Assembly (NCBI GenBank): GCA_011799875.1
Contig: CM022299.1
Location: forward strand, 353,506,526 to 353,570,525
Source: Thinopyrum elongatum
Lineage: Eukaryota > Streptophyta > Magnoliopsida > Poales > Poaceae
Direction of reading: 5' to 3'
Length of the DNA stretch: 64,000 bases
Shown: positions 11,105 through 22,294 of the stretch, piece by piece
How positions within the stretch are numbered: the first letter of the stretch is position 1
Layout: the number at the start of each line of letters is the position of its first letter
Position numbers and translations under genes: made by a program
The notes under the pieces: generated by a model
Told to the model about the DNA's origin: nothing
The model's input: only the letters and a program-made list of their open reading frames with translations
The model's database searches: none

Positions 11105-13875
11105 ATGGCCACCGACAAGGCAAAGTCATCGGCCTCCACCGCGCGCTCGGCTCCCTGGTTTGAGCCAGCCTTGAGCGCGTCCTCCATTGCCGAGGAGAAG
11201 CACCTTGCCGCCGTGCTCCCGCTGACGGCGGGCACCGACAATGAGGGAGGGGAGACGGCGCTCCGGGTCGGCTCCGCCCAGCCGGAAGCCTTGGGTGACA
11301 CCTTCTACCCCTTCTTCCTGCACAGCGTCTTCGCTGGGCTGGTTCCCCCTTTCTCCCGTTTCTTCTACGCCGTCCTCAACCACTATGGTCTCCACGCCCT
11401 CCATCTTCATCCCAACTCCATCCTCCTCCTGTCGATCTTTGCCTTCTACTGCGAAGCGTTCATGGGGGTGACGCCCTCCGTCGCGATGTTCCGCCACTTC
11501 TTCTACCTCCGGATAAGTAGCGGCCAGTGCTCTGGGTGCGCCAGCTTCATCGCGGCCAACGGCAGCAACACGATCTCGCGGGCCGGGAAGAAGGTGGAGG
11601 ACTTTAGGAACAAGTGGATCTTCATGGACGCCAAGCGCTCCCACGCTCGGCTGGAGCTGCCGAGGCCCCTGGATCGATGGGCTCATGAGAAGCTCACCGA
11701 CCCCAGGGCGAAGCAGTTGCTGGAGAGGATGACGGCCGACCTGAAGGCGGAGGACCCGAAGGCGGAGAAGCTGACAGGGGCCATGATTGTCAAGGAGTTC
11801 CTGACGCAGCGCCTGGCTCCGCTCCAGGCGCACTCGCGCCCCCTGTGGAGCTTCAAGGGCATGGAAGACGACCTCCGGTTGCGCCCGGATAACTTGTCTG
11901 ACGAGTAGCTGAGCAAGGTCGTGCGCACCTTGCTCGGGAAGGACCAGGGTGGCCCCTCGGATGCCCATCTCCCGTTGTACCATCGCGCCGATGAGGAGAA
12001 GATAGCCGCCGCCATGCCTGTCTTCAACGAGCGGGGGCTCGTGCCGCTGGAGCCTTCCCTGCCCGCGGGCTCCCCGGTGCCGGTGTCCTCCGGTGATCCC
12101 TCCGGGGAGGAGGGGAACGAGAGCTCGGAGGCAACCTTGGAGGAGGTGGGGGAGACTTCTCCCCCATGACGGAGCGAGCTCCTCCACGCCTTCTCTGATG
12201 ACGACACCGATGAGCACCCAGTCAGGGAGTCGCCGTGCTCCACCGGGGTCACCACGAGGTCCAGGGGCACCCCATCGAAGAAGCTGAAGCAGGGTGTCCC
12301 GAAGAAGGATAGGTCGTTGTTGCTTCCCCGAGGTGGCGCCTCAGCCCCGCCGTCGGCCGCCGCTGCCGTAGATCCGGCCCCCCCGCGCTCATCCGCTCCC
12401 GAGAGCGCGGCAGGGCTCGCGCCCATGAAGCCTATGGGCATCATGCTCCTGAAGAGGACGAGGGACTACGTCGCCACGGATCAGTAAGCGCACCATCTTG
12501 TCTTTGCTTCCTGCTCTTGACGTAGTGCTCTGACATTTTCCTCTCTGCGGCCAGGCCAATGCTGGCGGCGAAAAGGAAGAAGGAGGAGGCGAGGGCTTCT
12601 AAGGCCAAGCGGCCCGCCTCGGCCCCGGAGGTTCTGGCGCAGACGGACAAGGCTAGCTCGCGTCCTCCTGCCGCAGGGTTGCCCTTGCGAGGCTAAGGGG
12701 CGCAGCCTCAGGAGAAGGATGCCTCTACGGCCGCGCCGGCTTCAGGGATGCTTGCCTTCAGCGCGCCTACTAACGACCCGAGGGCTCCGGAGCCCCCGGC
12801 CATCCTTGCTGCTGCTGCTGCTTCGCCAGTCTTGATGCCGTCGCCGCCTCCTCTTCCAGCTGTCACGCTGACGGGCTGCGGCTCTTCTACCACGCCCGAT
12901 GCTCTAGAGCAGGCCTTCTCCGCATTGGATCAACTCTGGAACGATCTTCGAGGCCCCGACCAGCGCCGGGCGTCGGGGCGCCTGGAGCTGGTCTCGGGGT
13001 GGCTCTAGACTGACTCGTCTGTCAGGGCGGCCTGGGACCAGGCCGATGCTGCTGAAGAGGAGGGCCAGAAGGTGGCCAGCGTGGCCGCCGCCGCTCGTGA
13101 CGTGGTGTTGAAGGACGTGAAGGACACTGAGGAGCACTGCTGCGCGGCGGAGGCCGAGCTGGAAGCCCTCCTCGACGAACAGGCCACCCGCGCCCGCCAA
13201 CTCGAGGAGCAGGAGGAAAAGCTGAAGGAGTGGGAGTCTGCGGTCGCCGGTCGTGACGCCGAGCTAGAGCAGGCATCTCGGGAGCAGGCCACGGAGCGCG
13301 GCCGCCTAGAGAAGCTGAAGGAGGAGGTGGAGGCGGCCCAGGCGTCCCACGCCCAGCTTGTCTCCGACGAGAAGGCTCGGCGGGAGGCTAGGGAGAAACT
13401 CCTTGCCAAGGCTGAGGAGGCGGCCAACGCGGGGCGTGCCGCCTTCGACTCCCTCGAGCAGAGGTCCCGCAAGGCACTGCAGGATCTCTACGGGAGCGGG
13501 TACAAGGAGCCGCTGGTGACTCCGAAGGAAGGCCCCTCCGAGCTTCTCCCCAAGCTCGTCGCGGCGCTCAAGGGCATCGTCATCGGAGTGGGCCCCATGG
13601 TGGAGGGAGAAGCCCGCGTGCTTTCGGCCTCGGCTGCAACGCGCGTCTTCAGCCACCTCCATCTTTGGGACTCCAGCTTCGACTTTGGTGCCCTGCTCGA
13701 GCCCGTGGACCCTGAGCTCCAAGACGCTGCTGCCGAGGCCGTGAAGGGTCAAGTGGAGGCCCTGCTACGGAAGTTCCTCGCCGTTGACCCCGTGCCTATG
13801 TCTGACGGCAAGGACGGCGGTGACGTCGTCGGTGACGGGACTCCCCAAGCGGGCAACGGTGGCATCCAAGGCTGA
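11105..13875 (+). pseudogene. Antisense gene of B: gypsy-type transposon protein with coiled coil, four stops
   Basis: One reading frame begins at the ATG at 11105 (MATDKAKS). A 71-bp intron at 12484-12554 (GTAAGC...GCCAG) joins exon 1 to exon 2, and the reading frame is kept across it. Exon 1 carries the family core (PFFLHSVFAGLVPPFSRFFY, then HPNSILLLSIFAFYCEAFMG). Exon 2 has a basic, Ala/Pro-rich linker and, from 13072 on, a long Glu/Ala/Arg coiled coil. Four in-frame stops break it: TAG 11906, TGA 12167, TAA 12694, TAG 13006. Each is one C-to-T change from a sense codon. The gene runs opposite to B's LTRs. Its role is unknown. The 10825-11104 stretch upstream is leader without other features. 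Confidence 0.82.
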
Positions 13876-14037
13876 AGGAGATGGCGGCGCTTTCCCCTTG
13901 TTTTATTCCTGCAACATGTATCGTGCCTCGTGGAGGCGTAAGAACTTATGCTTTGGGATTTTAAGAGACTGTATGTTTTGTAATAATTTGCTAAGGTTCT
14001 GCGGTTTCCTTTCCGTTTGCTTTGATGTTCTGCATCA

Positions 14038-14354
14038 GCAGGGCCCGGGCCCGCGCATACCTCAGCCGCCGTTGGGTCGTCCAGATCGCCAGGACGAGAC
14101 CAAGGGGTGAGGGGCTACGTGGCCAGTTAGGCTCCTGAGTCGCGATGCTTAGGAGTCCCCCTTGACGTACGAACAGCCCTCAGGAAGGAGACGCAAGAGT
14201 GGGTCTTGGCAGTCTGCGTCGGCAGGGCCCGGCCCCGCGCGTACCTCAGACGCTGTTGGGTCGTCCGGATTGCCAGGACGAGACCAAGGGGTGAGGGGCT
14301 ACGTGGCCAGTTAGGCTCCTGAGTCGCGATGCTCAGGAGTCCCCCTTGACGTAC
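14038..14354. repeat. Direct repeat of 133 bp in B, two copies 184 bp apart
   Basis: Copy 1 is 14038-14170 and copy 2 is 14222-14354. Both run from GCAGGGCCCGG to CCCCCTTGACGTAC through GAGACCAAGGGGTGAGGGGC, with only a few differences. The 51 bp between them is unique. No coding capacity is evident. Confidence 0.85.
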
Positions 14355-14589
14355 AAACAAAAACCCCCATACCTGTCCTCGCCGGGCTTTCGCTCGGGAG
14401 GGATGTGCGAAGACCAGGTCCGAGGGACCTGGCAAGGTGGCGTACGCCAGGCATGACCTGAGCGTAGCCCCCGTGCCCAGCCCTCTCGCGCTACTCTCCC
14501 GAGGGGAAAGCAGCGCGGTGAGGCTTAACACCGAGCCTGGTGGCTCTCCTGAGGTTAGTGCAGCCGTTAGGCTGCCCCCAGTTGTTTAT

Positions 14590-15290
14590 CACCAGCGCGG
14601 AGCATGGCGCTACCACTCTTGCATGGGCATAGCCGCTCCTCAACCGTGTCGACTGCCAGCGCGGAGCATGGTGCTTCCACTAGTACGTGGGTGGGGGCTC
14701 CCTCTGAGGGAAGACCCCGGGGCATGTACAGCCCCGCCCTGACACGTGGCTTGCACGGCAGGGCTAGAGGAGGTGTGTATGGGCACTCATGAGCCAGCGC
14801 AGGACTCACGAGGCCCTACCTCAAGGTGGGTTGCGCCTGAATTTGATTCGTAACACTTGTGATAGTCCTGCGAGATGGTTAGGCAACCTGCGCCGAGTGA
14901 ATCTCCTGAGGTTATCGCATGAGAAGGCCAAACACCAACGACCCCAGGAGGTGACATGAACGGGTCCGTCCCGCCAGACAGAGCTCAGCCATTGGGTTTG
15001 TCGACGCTGCAGGGACGGACCCGAGCACAGATGCCGTGCCCAGTCTTCTCATGCGAATGTCCTGAAGAAAGACAACCGGCGTGCGGCTCCCGCGGTGGCG
15101 AGGCACCGGGTCACGCGCCCTAACTTAGCCGCCCCCGATTAGTTCATGCGAGAACAAGGCACCAAGGACCATGGGAGGTGACATGCATGTGAGCTGGCCC
15201 GCGAGCCAGAGCTCAGCCACTTGGGTTTAGCGACGCTGTAGGGATGGACCCGAGCGCAGATGCCGTGCCAGTCCTTAATCATGAGGTGGT
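14590..15290. repeat. Further direct repeats in the spacer of B
   Basis: A short pair (from 14592 and about 14655, core CCAGCGCGGAGCATGG) lies next to a longer imperfect pair (about 14921-15058 and 15150-15288, sharing AGAGCTCAGCCA, GGACCCGAGC and CAGATGCCGTGCC). The whole 13876-15553 spacer of B is non-coding and built from such duplications. Confidence 0.7.
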
Positions 15291-15553
15291 CGTGGGTGGG
15301 CTTGCAAGGGCGTACGACGTTCGTGGTGATGAAGCACCAGATAGTCAAGTGATAATCATAAATAAACTCATGGATAGGGTAGAGCTAGTTCTGATAGATG
15401 CAAAACGATACATGCCACAGGGACGGACCCACGTGGCTTGGGGATATGCAGCCCGAGGGGCGCCCCCAACTGAACAAACCAGAAAATGTCACCTGGCACT
15501 GTTGCTGAAGAGATGTTGGAGTAGCTGAAGACGCGTGCCGTAGAAGTCGCTCC

Positions 15554-16792
15554 TCATGAGCCGCCCAGGCCCTGAACCTCGGGAGGCTCTGGGGGCCCGG
15601 GGGGCTCGCGAGGATCCATCTCCTCCTCTAACAGGATCGCCTGGCTTCTGGCCTCATGAGCCGCCAGGACGCCCCGCATGTGGCACTGGCATGCAGCAGC
15701 TGCGCTCGACAAGCCCAAAGGCATGCGAACATAGCTGTGAGGGGGACCCTCGCACCGGCCAGCGCGGGACGGCCAGAAGCGCTCCTGAGATGCGGCCCTG
15801 TTGAGCCCTGAGATGTTGACGCAGACGCGCAGCTTGCTGTCCTCGCCGGGACAAGGAGCCGCGCCGGGTGGTGGGCGATGGTCGCCTCGCATAGCTCTTG
15901 CCTCCTGAAGCTCCTCGATTTCCTTGGTGATGAACTCCTGAGCACCTGGCACCTCGCGCCTTGTGCCCTCCTGGCGGAAACGCGCACTGAAGCACGCCTC
16001 CACATGGTGCCCGAGCGTCTCCCTCGTGATGTTGGCCAGGTCAGAGGCCCTCCAAAGGAGAGCCCCTAAGCCCAGCCTGAGAGGGGCGCCGGGGCATTCT
16101 CTTGACGCGTACTGTAGATCCATCATGGGGGGTACGTAGGCGTCTGGGACTGCCGCGCCAGGGTCGTTGTCTGGGTGCCCCGCGTTGTTGGCCACCAGGC
16201 TCGGTGCCAGGCTCTGATGGCCGCAGGGTGGCGCCCCGGTGCGGCCCCAGGCGGGACCGCCCTAGCTCGCCTCGCCCGGGGGTAGCGTGGTCGAGAAAGG
16301 ACGATCAGCGCTGCGGGCCGGGTTGGCGCCGCTAGGTCCCTCAGGTGCTCCAGGGAGGGGCGCGCGGGCGCGGCGGGGGCCCCCGCGCGCCCCTGTCACA
16401 TCCTGCGACATAGGCAGGGTGCAGAAAGGCGCCGCGCCCCTACAGGCGGCGTCAAGCAGCTCGGCGACCCGCTCCAACAGGGCATCATGGTCGCCTTCCG
16501 CCAACCTGCACCGTAGCAGCTCTCGTGCCACGATGAGCGCGGCTCGCATGTTCGCCTGCTCCCGGCGAGAGTGTGGCGCCATCGCCGTGGCATAGCTCGA
16601 AGATCGTGTGGTGGCACGGTTGCAGCGTGGCACGAGGGCGGGCGATGGCAGCCCCTGCCGCCCGCGACCGATAGCACCGGGCAGCGAGCGGGCTGCGAGG
16701 AGCGAGAAGTGGAGATCCTCTTGGGCTGACGGCACTGCTCGGGCAGGCCGAACAACCCAGTGCTCAACATGAGCCCTCGGGGCGTCGGCCAT
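15554..16792 (-). pseudogene. Fused gag-RT remnant of B
   Basis: Starting at the ATG at 16792 (MADAPRAH), one frame of 413 codons runs to 15554 with a single in-frame stop (TAG 16262-16264). The first part (RREQANMRAALIVAREL and acidic helices) resembles a gag N-terminus. The last part resembles the finger region of a Ty3 reverse transcriptase: FITKEIEELQEARAM, then LRVCVNISGLNRA (compare CVDFxxLNKA in element A), then YVRMPLGLSSAAAACQ (compare the MPF-L-NAGATYQ block). The palm YxDD motif, RNase H and integrase are missing. It is on the sense strand just inside the 5' LTR, where gag belongs. The join looks like an internal deletion that kept frame. Confidence 0.68.
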
Positions 16793-16844
16793 GAGAACTG
16801 CTGGTTGGTGGCGAATCTGCTGGCAGAAGAGAGCCTCCGACGCA

Positions 16845-16862
16845 CCCCTACCTGGCGCGTCA
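16845..16862 (-). promoter_or_regulatory. Primer-binding-site-like motif of B
   Basis: On the minus strand this reads TGACGCGCCAGGTAGGGG, 2 bases inside the 5' LTR. It matches the motifs of E (23325-23342) and F (60030-60047) at all but one or two positions. I cannot assign the tRNA with certainty. Confidence 0.7.
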
Positions 16863-16864
16863 AA

Positions 16865-17769
16865 TGTCGGATTTCGGGTTCCGCAAACCCTTGAGAGGTT
16901 CGAACTCTGGGGTGCGTGCGAAGAACTCGTCCTCTCTAGTCTACCTACTCGCTAATCTCACAGCCCAGCTCGACGAACTGTAAGGAAAAGAGACGCAGCA
17001 GTTTACCCAGGTTCGGGCCACCTTGCGGTCTAAAACCCTACTCCTGCTTTGTGGTGGATTGGCCTCGAGGGGCTGAGGATGAACTAGTACAGTGGCGAAC
17101 AGCCTCAGGAGGAGAGGTGTTCTTGAGCTCGAGTGAGCTAGTGGAGTGAGGGTGATCTGAATGATCCGTCCCTCTGATATGAACTTGTTCCCTCTATGGT
17201 GGTGGCTAAGTCCTATTTATAGTGGCCTTAGTCCTCTTCCCAAATGAAAGGCAGGAAGGGATCCCACAACGGCCAAATTCGAAGGGAGACAACTAGTACA
17301 TGCTATCCTGACAAAAGTAGTCTTCGCCTGCAAAAGCCTCTGGTTGTGACGCCGTGGTGGGCTCGGTGATGACCTCTGTCCTGCCGTCCTGGCGGTCTTG
17401 GTCTTGTTGCACGGGAATGGAAACCTTTGGCTCATTCCTCAGGACTCCGCGCCTGCACTTGCCTCTTTAGCACCAAAGAGGAAACTGGTACACTGCGCCC
17501 GCTGGCGCCCGCCTGACCTTGGTCGTCATGGCTCACGTCATCCGGACCTCACGAGGTGAGGCTTGCATAGAGATCTCCGCTCCTCGGGAGCCAGCCTGAG
17601 AAGGCCGCTCCTCGTGGAGGTCTTGGTGTCGTCCGCCTCGCGAGGCTTGGCCCCTCGCGAGGGTCTTGAGTTATTGTCGTTGAAGCTGGGTCGTACCAGG
17701 CCGTCGATGGAGCCACGCCGTGGGCCGCGGCAGGCAAGTCTGGGTACCCCCATTCCCAGAATGCCGACA
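16865..17769 (-). repeat. 5' LTR of B
   Basis: The 905-bp LTR is bounded by TGTCGGATTTC and ATGCCGACA. A minus-strand TATAAATA box lies at 17214-17221. CTCTG follows directly at 17770-17774. Confidence 0.93.
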
Positions 17770-18175
17770 CTCTGGACGGGTGTCAATAAAGCTAATCTCT
17801 TCCTCATCATGCTGCCACGTGCTTGACAGGATCCACCTGGTTGCTTGGTACCTTTACACTGCACTGATTAGCGATCTGGGTGCGATGAGGTGAAGCAGTG
17901 GCGTCTTGGTGAAGGTTCCACGGCAAAGGAGCTTGGCGGGCTCTGGCCTTGGCGGTCCCGGCAACCCTACCGGGGTGAACTAGACTTGACCCTGGGTGCG
18001 GCCTCGACCTGGCCAGGCTCGCCTGCCCGGCATGGGAGGCCTTCCCAAGGTGGCCTTCTGCTAGCTTGTCCTTCTTGGGCCTTGGCATGCCCGGCAAGGG
18101 CAGTTAGCCTAGAAGCTTTGCAAGTCTATGCACAGGTCAGGGGGAAATAAATACCCCTATTTGTGCACACCGATA
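17770..18175 (-). repeat. E 3' LTR, second fragment
   Basis: The segment resumes E's LTR after B (GACGGGTGTCAATAAA...). It matches 23870-23940 plus 29273-29586 through to the end (GCACACCGATA here, GTACACCGACA in the other LTR). The terminal CA has become TA. Confidence 0.82.
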
Positions 18176-18587
18176 GTAGCCCCGGGCTTGAGCTAAACGT
18201 GTTGTGGGTGCATTGGGTTAGGCCCCAAGCAGTGCATAGACACGTGGTAGAAATCATCTGTCCACGCATAATGATTTTACTATCTTGTCAATCACACATC
18301 CGATCCGCGCAGTTACCGCGGGTCGTGCAACCGTGGCTTTGCAGCGGTTACTGGGCGCCTGTAGAAAGGCTGTTTTGCAGGGAATAGTGGAGGGCCAACC
18401 CCCCTCTCACCTGGTCCCAATAAAACACGGTAGACACGAAGGAGCGCTGCTCATTCGCACCTTCCGCCCCTCTCGCTTCGTCTTCTTCCTCTCGACGGAA
18501 ACTGCGTCCGCCGTCATTCCCTCTTCTCTTGCCTCCAGATCTTCCCCTCCTCACCACCCATAGGAAATGGGGTGAAAGAAGAGCACC

Positions 18588-21500
18588 ATGAAGGGGAAGC
18601 AAACAGCCAAGCTGAAAGACCCGAGGGGAGAGGAGAAGAAGAAGGAGGCGGAAGCTTTGGTCCGGCGGCGGCAAGAGAATGTGGTGTTCTCGCCGTCAGA
18701 CTTGGACGGTAACACCTTGATCCATAGGTACGCCTATATGTGGGGGAGGCGAACCAAGGGCCATGGAGAACCAGTTGTTATCCCGGACGGATCCAAGGTT
18801 CCGAGTGACTCATATCCATTCTTCTGCGCCTATTTTTACTGCAGGCTTTCTCCCCCTTTCTCTGATTTATTCAGCGCAATGATGTATGCTTTTGGATTTC
18901 GCTTGCTGGATTTCACGCCCAATGCAATGACGTGCATGGCGGTGTTTGCCCATTTCTGCAAAAAAATTGTTGGAGTCGCCCCCAATGTGGATCTGTTCTG
19001 CCACTTCTACATCCCCCGCATCGAGGATAAATCCCTTTCGGGAAACATATCATGGATTCCACAGGGGAAGAGAGAAGATTGGGATTACCTTGGAGGGCAA
19101 CTGCATGGCAAGTGGGAGGAGTGGAGAGGGGATTGGTGCTGGATCAAGGACCCAGAAGCCCCTTCGTTCTGCCAGTCGCGGACCAAGAGCGTGGTGCGTG
19201 ACAAGGATTGGAGCGACTCGGGAGAAACTGACAAAAGACTTCGCACCGCGCTGAACAGGGTTGCCCGCCTCAAGGCTGCCGGGCTCACCATTGAACATGT
19301 GGGGGCAGATTTCCTCCGGTGTCGCATTGCTCTGTTGCACCAATGGGATCGCTTCGCTTTGGAGTACAAGAACGTAGCGGACTGGATGCGGCAGTATCCT
19401 GGTGTTGCCAACAATCTGACAGTCATGAGTCATGCCTGGCTGTGCGAGCAACTCTTCCACAAGGCCGGCAGCTTCCATTTGCCGGCAAGGATTGTTCCAT
19501 TGCACATCAACTCCGCATTGGACCAGATCCTCAAGTGGATGCCAGACTACAATGCCGATGGAGTCAAGGCAGACTGGGAGTTGCCCAGCTTAGAGGATGA
19601 GATGAACTGGGCCTCTGGCTTAGAGGAGAGAGCCACCAGGAAGGAGACGGATTTCACCATATGCACCACTGAGGACAAGCAGAATTACATCCGCAGCAGG
19701 CTTGAGGAAGCCCGGAGGCTCAAGGCCGCTGTGGCAGCTGGTGATGATGATGAACGAAACTCCTCGGAGGAGGAGCATGTTGATGAAGAGGTCGCCGAAC
19801 TTGAGGCACTAGGGGCCGCTGTTGCCAGGACAGGAGCTGCCGGGTCTGAGGCTGCTGGGACCGAGGCTGCCGGGGGCGAGACTTCCGGAGCAGATGCCGC
19901 CAGGGCAGAGGGGGCCGAAGTGCCCCAAGAAGAGGAGGGACTTGAGACGGGCCCTCAAGCCCCAGAGCAGAAGCGTCAGCTTCGCAGGAGAGGGAGCCGA
20001 GAGCCGGTGGTGGCGTCTTCGTCTCGGGCTGGGCCCAAGGTGAAGAAGAGGACCACCAAGAGCAGCAAGGAGGACGTAGTGCGCCGCCACTCAGCCCGCC
20101 TTGTACCGGTCCCGACTCTGCCTCCCCGACAGTGGGTGGTGAAGGTGTTGACCCCACGCCGCCATCAAGTCCAGTCCCAGTAGTGAGCATGACCCCACCG
20201 CCACTCAAGAGGGCTAGGGAATCATCCCCACCTTTGGTTTTTTAGATGGAAGCCATGCTCGACGACCCAGAGTGAGGACGATCATTTGCTTTCCTTGATT
20301 CCAATTGGCTTTCCCTTGATTCTTAGCTGATCTTGTGATGTTGGCCTTGGCAGGGACAAAGAGACCCTGGCTCAACGGGCCAAGCGGGCCATGACGACGA
20401 AGGAGCTGGGATTGGTGTCAGGTGCTGAACCGGCAAGGGATGCCGGAGGTGACCCCGTACTCGGCCCCCGGGCCAGCCCCCTGCGAGAAGGCATGGGTCA
20501 GACCGCGTCCGCCGGTGGCCATGCTGAAGTTCTTCTGTCGCCCGCCAAGGAAACCGACGGGAGCCCCCAGAGGGAAGTTCGGCAGCAAGCGGTGACCACT
20601 TCAGCTCCTTCCGCACGCGACCCCCAAGGAGGGGGGGTCCCCGGCAAGGGCTCCTTCTGCCGGGTCTGCCTGCATTGAGGCCACCCCCATGGATAAAGAT
20701 GATGCCAGACGCCCGCCAGCAACAGATACTGCCGGGGAAGGAGAAGTTTCTCCTCAGCAATCGCCGACAGGTAACTCATTCTTCTTTGAATTCACATTGG
20801 GAACTTTCTGCTTCTTTGGCTCCTAGTTCTAGTTTCTTATCCTTGCACTATCATTGTCTCTATCCTCCTGCAGCCCCCGGGCTCAAAGAGAAGGAGCTTT
20901 TGGAAGAGGTGGCTGTCATAGGGAAGGATGCTGCTGCTCAAGCCCTCAAGATTGCCACCGAAGAAGGTCGTACCGGGGCCCCCAAGGACATCTAAGAAAT
21001 CCCAGAGGAAGAAGAGGAAATCTCTGGCAGCACGATCGGCACCGTCATGGAAGTTGAGGAAAAAGTGCCCCTTCAGAGTGACGCTTCAGGTTTGAGGGCG
21101 ACTTTCCGCACAAGCAGCTTGGCCATGATAGAGGCTCATCCCACTCCGACAGCCCCAACTCGTCAATCATTGATGAGGTAAACTTTGATGACGAAATCAG
21201 CCGCATACTGGCTCCCTTGACCCAGAGGGCCAAGGAAGCGAGAGACCCCGGTGATAGCTCCAAGGACTTGGTCTTTCTGGAGACGGTGGCTGCCAGGCTT
21301 AAGCAGGTGCAGGAGAGGTATGGCCGGAGGCGGCAGGCAGTCCAAGAAGAGCACAGGGCCCAGGACGCAGCCACCCAACAACCGAAATATAAGGCAGAAG
21401 AACTGCGCTCTTGGTACAATTCTCGATCCAGCGAACTCAGGGCCCAAGAGGAGAAGATGATGGCCTCCGCAGAGAGAGCAAGAACTCATGATGCCAGGCT

Positions 21501-22294
21501 GACAGAGCGCAAGACGCAGCTCAATGCCCAAGCCAGAGATATTGCCGCTCGCGAGCAGGCCCTGGCCGACACCCTCCATGCCAAAGATGATGATTTGGAA
21601 AACCTTGTCCAGCAGCGCACCAATGACCTGGAGGAAAGCCACGAAAAGGCCATCGACTCGCAGGCTCAAGATGCAGCAACCAAACTCAAGGAGGTCTTTG
21701 ACACCCTTGCCACAATCTCCAGAGCCAAGACGGAGCTTGAGGTCCGAATGGGGAAACTGGAGGAAGAGCTTGTGGGAACAAGAAAGAGATCGAGGCCCTC
21801 TGGGAAGAAGCGCGGAAAACAGCCTCCACTCTAGAGGGGCTGCAATCACAGCTTACATCCAAGGACCAGGATTTGAATACCGCCTCCAGCAGGTCGATCT
21901 GTACAGCCTCTGGTCAAAGAGTCTGGTGGATATAGCTGAGTGTGTCTCCTCCCAGATTGCCAAGATGAACATGAAGAGCTGGACTTTCTCCGTCAATGAG
22001 CATGAGGCCCCGAGCGTCAAGCTGACACATTTCTTTGTGGGTCTCATTGAAGGGCTGAAGACGTATGAAGACGACAGATCAGCTTGCTTCACCAGTGAAT
22101 CTCGGAAATTTGCCCGGGACACCATCTTCACCCTCCTTGTTAATTCTGTGCAGTGCCATCCTGACGTCGACCTCTTCGATGCTTTCAAGAGGCTGCCGGC
22201 TGGGACGGACACCTCTGCCGCTGCTCAAGTTATTGGGACTTTGGCCGACAAGGTTCTTCGAGTGCCTCGGGTCCAAGAAGGCTACCGGGACTAG
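18588..22294 (+). pseudogene. Antisense gene of E: gypsy-type transposon protein with coiled coil, broken
   Basis: The ATG is at 18588 (MKGKQTAK), with a pyrimidine-rich leader from 18450. Exon 1 holds the family core (PFFCAYFYCRLSPPFSDLF, then TPNAMTCMAVFAHFC) and an Ala/Glu repeat tail. Exon 2 is 20354-20770 and exon 3 starts at 20874. The splice sites (AG at 20353, GT at 20771, CAG at 20871-20873) keep phase. Exon 3 encodes a coiled coil and a conserved C-terminus (HEAPSVKLTHFF, SRKFARDTIF, HPDVDLFDAF). A frameshift near 20100, an in-frame TAG near 20245, a frameshift in a G run near 20630, TAA near 20993 and more shifts near 21175 and 21830 break it. F carries the same gene with the same intron position. 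Sense of E is the other strand. Confidence 0.8.

Larger units (their letters stand above)
9906..17769 (-). mobile_element. Tat-type element B, complete, internally reduced, with CTCTG duplication
   Basis: LTRs are 9906-10811 (906 bp) and 16865-17769 (905 bp), both TGTC[A/G]GATTTCGGG...GCCGACA, flanked by CTCTG at 9901-9905 and 17770-17774. I count about 28 substitutions and one indel between the LTRs, roughly 3%. Minus orientation is set by the PBS-like motif at 16845-16862, the polypurine core GGGGGCTAC at 10812-10824 (reversed) and TATAAATA at 17214-17221. The 6-kb interior holds an antisense gene, direct repeats and one fused gag-RT frame. No integrase is visible, so B is non-autonomous. 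Confidence 0.92.

Noticed and set aside
11126..12217. 363-codon open frame on the minus strand
   Set aside because: It is a shadow of the GC-rich antisense gene of B on the plus strand, where the domain core, intron and coiled coil are visible. The minus frame gives low-complexity Arg/Gly/Leu sequence with no motif.
19720..20208. 162-codon open frame on the minus strand
   Set aside because: It is a mirror of the repeat-rich Ala/Glu tail of E's antisense gene.
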